In this document: piece after piece, positions 1-3,700 of the stretch | How the letters are laid out: each line of letters opens with the position of its first letter | Numbering within the stretch: position 1 is the first letter of the stretch | DNA from: Anaerolineae bacterium | GTDB taxonomy: Bacteria; Chloroflexota; Anaerolineae; E26-bin7 | NCBI GenBank assembly: GCA_029933115.1 | Contig: JAOZOT010000223.1 | Coordinates: forward strand, 1-6,122 | Reading direction: 5' to 3' | DNA: 6,122 nt | Program-made: the position numbers and the translations under genes | Notes under the pieces: model-generated | Told to the model about the DNA's origin: nothing | What the model saw: the letters and a program-made list of their open reading frames with translations, nothing else | The model's database searches: none

Positions 1-38
1 CCCAAGGCGAAAATACTTTGACAAATTGCCTTTGCTCT

Positions 39-59
39 CGCCGGATTTGCCATCCGGCG
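39..59. promoter_or_regulatory. Perfect 8-bp stem-loop (possible terminator or cis element)
   Basis: Arms CGCCGGAT (39-46) and ATCCGGCG (52-59) are exact reverse complements separated by the 5-base loop TTGCC. The pairing can be extended past a small internal loop by GCT (34-36) with AGC (61-63). It is GC-rich, as in an intrinsic terminator, and would suit the end of an upstream gene, but no T-tract follows on either strand. A factor-binding site or an mRNA 5' structure is equally possible. The stem is certain from the sequence; its function is unknown. Confidence 0.55.
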
Positions 60-81
60 TAGCACAACGATATTCTACGAT

Positions 82-103
82 GCGTCAGATTACAATCCGA
101 CGC
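82..103. promoter_or_regulatory. 22-bp near-palindrome, operator-like
   Basis: The left arm is GCGTC (82-86) and GATT (88-91); the right arm is AATC (94-97) and GACGC (99-103). These are mirror reverse complements around a 2-base centre (AC, 92-93), with one mismatched pair (A87/C98). The 2-base centre is too short for a good RNA hairpin loop, so a dyad bound by a dimeric DNA-binding protein is the more natural reading. A GATAAT hexamer (110-115), a 5/6 match to a -10 box, begins 7 bp downstream, so a bound protein would sit over a promoter if that hexamer is real. Function is inferred only. Confidence 0.45.
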
Positions 104-170
104 GAGCCTGATAATTTTCACCCTATTTGTGAACCAGGCCGAACGCGGACAGAACTTTGGAGGACGGGGG

Positions 171-174
171 GGAG
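171..174 (+). promoter_or_regulatory. Ribosome binding site for the response regulator
   Basis: GGAG at 171-174, at the end of a run of G residues, lies six bases before the ATG at 181. This decides the start in favour of ATG 181 over the in-frame TTG at 157, which would add eight residues (beginning MEDGGEHR) not expected ahead of a receiver domain. Confidence 0.75.
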
Positions 175-180
175 CACAGA

Positions 181-558
181 ATGGCCAAGATCCTGGTGGT
201 GGAAGATAACGTGGCCCTCCTGGGAGCCATACAGGATACGCTGGAACTGAATGGATATAGCGTATACGGGGTCACCAATGGTGCGCAGGCGTTAGAAGCC
301 TTCAGTCACTTCCGACCGGCAATGATCGTCACCGACGTAGTCATGCCAGAAATGGATGGTCTTGAGTTGTACCGCCAGGTACGGCGCAAGTCGGCGGGCG
401 TGACCATACCCTTCGTCTTCATCAGTGCCAGAGATGCGGCCCAGGCCGTCGGACAAGTCGTCAGTAGCAGCAGCGCCTATTTCCTGAGAAAGCCATTCGG
501 TCCAGAGGAGCTGCTGGAGGCGGTGCACAAATTCCTGAAAAAGGAGCAGGTTCGATGA
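181..558 (+). CDS. Single-domain response regulator (receiver domain only, CheY/Spo0F-like)
   Basis: This 125-residue protein is a complete REC domain with no DNA-binding or enzymatic output domain. It should act in the cytoplasm, accepting a phosphoryl group from a histidine kinase and signalling by protein contact or phosphorelay. It opens with MAKILVVEDN, giving the acidic pair E8-D9. The phosphoacceptor is D52 in the stretch IVTDVVMPEMDG, followed by P56 and G60. The switch Ser is S82 (FISA), with aromatics Y100/F101 and the invariant K104-P105 (LRKPF). All catalytic residues are present and the length is typical for the family. Start ATG 181 is chosen for its GGAG at 171-174 and because the domain begins immediately. 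The stop overlaps the next start by four bases (ATGA), so the two genes are probably translationally coupled. No kinase is in the window, so partner and signal are unknown. A role in controlling the surface protein is inference from linkage alone. Confidence 0.96.
   Translation: MAKILVVEDNVALLGAIQDTLELNGYSVYGVTNGAQALEAFSHFRPAMIVTDVVMPEMDGLELYRQVRRKSAGVTIPFVFISARDAAQAVGQVVSSSSAYFLRKPFGPEELLEAVHKFLKKEQVR
541..546 (+). promoter_or_regulatory. Ribosome binding site for the giant surface protein, inside the regulator gene
   Basis: AAGGAG at 541-546 ends eight bases before the ATG at 555. It is a near-consensus Shine-Dalgarno lying in the last codons of the upstream gene. It supports 555 over the next in-frame ATG (627), whose upstream bases are GC-rich and lack a purine-rich binding site. 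Confidence 0.8.
555..558 (+). other. ATGA stop/start overlap (translational coupling)
   Basis: The TGA ending the response regulator (556-558) overlaps the ATG starting the giant gene (555-557) by the classic four-base ATGA arrangement. This layout usually means co-transcription and ribosome re-initiation, tying synthesis of the downstream protein to that of the upstream one. Confidence 0.9.
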
Positions 559-737
559 AGAGATCCTATCTCAGTAGATCACATCTTGGCCCGTGGTGGG
601 TCTGCCATCCGCTGCCCGGCCGCCGGATGGCGAACCCCGCAAGAGCAGGTTGTGGCCTACTGAATTTGCTTCGTATTCTGGTAATCTTGTGTCTTATTTC
701 GTCTTACCTCTGGATAGCACCCAGCCAGGTCTATGCC
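555..737 (+). other. Signal peptide with unusually long n-region
   Basis: Residues 1-40 are polar and Arg-rich. They are followed by a hydrophobic core from I41 to A55 (ILVILCLISSYLWIA) and a Sec-type cleavage pattern V59-Y60-A61 before LPAG. Starting instead at M25 (ATG 627) would give an ordinary 37-residue signal peptide, but that start has no visible ribosome binding site. No lipobox Cys is seen at the cleavage point: C46 lies inside the core. Confidence 0.8.
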
Positions 738-3700
738 TTGCCGGCCGGTTTCCAGGAATACTATGTCCTGGGCAACGAAGAGCACATCTGGAGGATGTTC
801 AACTACATCCAGAGCCGGGAGGACGGAGAGGCCATGAGCACCAACATGTGCTCGGTCGTCACCCTGGTGGCCACGGCCGACAATCAAGTGATCTATTATG
901 ATCACTGGGAAGACGGTTACGAGGCCGACTTGCTCAACCCCACCCAGAGCAGCACCGAGGTCTACGGCGACGGGAACACCGGCAACGGCGGGACGGGGAG
1001 CGACATCCTGGCCGCAGGCGATATTATCACCCTGAACAGCGACCAGAACAACAGCACCATAAACGGCTATGTGCCGGTGAACCCTCGCAACTCCGGTGAC
1101 GTCCGCTACGACAGCGGAGACCACATCATCACCAGCGGAGGCCCGATTGACCTGGCCCACGCCGTCTGGCCCTATGATCAGAGCTATATCGGTGGCGCCT
1201 GGGAGATTTACTCCCTGCAGGCATACACGACCGCTTATTCTTATCGTCTGCCGATAGGCGAAGATTTATACGCCTATGGCGGCGGCGACACGGGCTACTT
1301 CGGCGATTTCAAGTACGTCTACCTCCAGTTGCAAGCCCTCTACGACAACACCACTGTCTCCATTGACAACGGCACGGATACCGTCAACGTAGCCCTGAAT
1401 AAGGGTCAGACCTACTCCAGCATGGGATACATTGATTCTTCCACAACGTATTCCATTACCATCAACGCCGGCACGACTATTCTCTCCGACAAGCCGGTAC
1501 AGGTAGGACTGGTGACCGGGGCCGACGGCAATTTTCAAACCCGTTTTCTGGTCATCCTTCCCGAACTAGTGTGGGGCGCAGAGTACATCGCGCCCGTCCC
1601 CGGTGGAAGCAGCCGGCCGGCCGAAGTCTACATCTTTAATCCCAACGATTATAGCATCTCTGTCACCGCTTACGATACCGGCGGCACCGGCACCTTCTCC
1701 ATCCCGGCCAACGCCATCAGCAGTACAGTGGCCTACAGTCAACCAACGGTGATGAACCGCTATGTGCCCGTCAATTCGGCGGTCAGGTTGGTTTCGGACG
1801 ACCCTTTTGGCGTGGTGATTGCCGCCGACACATCGAATATACCCTACGACTGGGGTTTGTCCGCCATTCCGGTGAAGTACCTGACCCAGGATTACTACAT
1901 CTCCTGGGCGCCCGGCTCATCCAATACCCCTCCTGGGGAAAATGGCTCACCAGTGTGGGTTACACCGGTGGCCGACAACACCACTTTTTATGTGGACTAT
2001 GGCCCTGTTGACGGCGTTGTGGACCTCACATTTTCGCTGGATGCTTTACAGCTAAGGCGGGTGTTCGATCCCGATAACGACAACACCGGGATGCACATCT
2101 GGGCCACGGGCAAGTTTGCCGTCGCCTGGGGCGAAGACTCAGACACAGCCGGCGCCGGCACCCCTTACCTGGACTTGGGCCTGACCACGCTTCCCCTGTA
2201 CCAGGGCTGGCTGGACCCCGTCCTGACCCTGGAAAAGACCGCGGACACCGAGGTGCTCCCCGTAGAAGGGGGAACTGTGACCTTTATCCTGGAGGCGCTA
2301 ACGTCCGGCCCTTCCCCCGTGAGCAACGTTGACATCACAGATACCCTGCCCATTAGTTGGACTTATGTGCCCGGCACAACAATCGTTACCTACCCCGATG
2401 GCAGCAAGGGCTATCCCGAACCCACCATCAACGGCCAGACCTTGTTCTGGGATCTCTCGCATGAGATGGACTCTTACCAGACCCTGAGCTTGCAGTTCGA
2501 TGCCCAGATTCAGACGGGGGGCAACGTAGGTTCGCGCCATTTTGATGGCTTCGAGAGCAATAATTACAGCGGCGGCACCGGCGGCTGGTTAAATTCCTGG
2601 ATTGACAGCCAAGGGGACGGTCCGGCCGCCGGCGACATTCAAATTGTTGACAACACCAACGTTGAGCCTTACAGCGGCGACAGACAGCTTCAGATCGCCG
2701 ATGACAATCAGACCATCTACCGGGAGATTGATCTGAGCAGCTTCAGCCGCCCTGCCCTGCGCTTCAAACGCTACTTCCGGTCGCTAGAGGACAGTGAGAC
2801 TTTCGGGGTTGACATCTCTGTAGATGGTGGTAGTTCCTACACCTCTGTCCTTAGCTGGACATACCCTGCCGTCATCACCGATACCTGGATTCAAGAAGAG
2901 GCAGATCTATCAGCTTATATTACCGATACGGCCCGCCTGCGCTTCCGCGGCATCAGCGGCGTTGGACCTTCTGACTATTTCCACATTGATGACGTGGAAG
3001 TCTATGACGCAGTGGTTGTCAATGAAAACGAAGGCTTAGCGGTTGGGGAATACAGGGGCTACCTCTTTAATGCGACCGATGATGCTGTGGTCTATATTAG
3101 CGCGCTCGACCTCGACAAAGAAGTAGACCGTTCAACGGCCGAAATTGGTGATACTATCGTGTACACTCTCACCTACGAGAACAGTGGCGCTATCACCACG
3201 ACCGGCACCTACATCAATGACCTCGTTCCGTGGGGCACTACCTTCTCTGACGTTTCCAGCGGTGGAGCCTACATCAGCGCCACCAATACTGTCAGTTGGA
3301 CACTTTCAGAGGTGGGGCCGTCAGAGACAGGCGCAGTGACCTTTACCGTGACAGTAGATGACGGGACTCCCAACGGCACAGTAATCGAGAACTTTGGCCG
3401 CATCAACAGCGACCAGACCGGCGAGGCCAACAGCAACGTCGTAGAGACCACGGTGCTGGCCCCTGACCTGGATGTAGTCAAATCAGGACCAGGCAATGCC
3501 AGCGCAGGCGATGTTATCACCTATACGATCCAATACGCAAACAACGGCGGAGCAGCAGCTACCGGCGTCGTCATCTCTGATTCCATCCCGGTGTCCACCA
3601 CCTATGTACCCGGCAGCCTGGCCATCATCACCGGCACCGAGTGGGTCACACTGAGCGACGCCGCCGACAGCGACCAGGGTGCCTACATCTCACCCACACT

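Larger units (their letters stand above)
1..180. other. Noncoding leader upstream of the response-regulator gene
   Basis: No convincing gene lies here. One frame ends at a TGA at 19-21 and could be the last codons of an upstream gene, but only six codons are visible, so this cannot be judged. Another frame stays open from the window edge to 250, but its translation is unlike any family I know, and after about 180 it is simply the regulator gene read out of frame. The region contains two inverted repeats (39-59 and 82-103), described separately. Promoter-like hexamers are present but poorly paired: TTGACA at 18-23 has no good -10 at normal spacing, and GATAAT at 110-115 has no good -35. A promoter for the operon probably lies here, but I cannot place it. 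Confidence 0.6.

Noticed and set aside
18..46. TTGACA at 18-23 as a promoter -35 box
   Set aside because: At 17-bp spacing the -10 position reads CCGGAT, which is inside the stem-loop and does not resemble TATAAT. Kept only as a remark.
87..115. GATAAT at 110-115 as a promoter -10 box
   Set aside because: The hexamer is good, but positions 86-93 offer no -35 resemblance, so I do not call a promoter; an activator-dependent one remains possible given the nearby palindrome.
157..180. TTG start giving an eight-residue longer response regulator
   Set aside because: ATG 181 has a correctly spaced GGAG and starts right at the receiver domain; the extension is not part of the fold.
26..250. Plus-strand open frame overlapping the response-regulator start
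   Set aside because: Its C-terminal part is the regulator gene read in another frame (Trp-rich), its first part matches nothing, and it would overlap a well-supported gene by 70 bases.
657..1160. Minus-strand open frame of 167 codons
   Set aside because: Also codon-aligned to the giant gene, ending where the forward Leu codon CTA (657-659) reads as TAG. The opposite strand has a clear signal peptide and a recognisable module.
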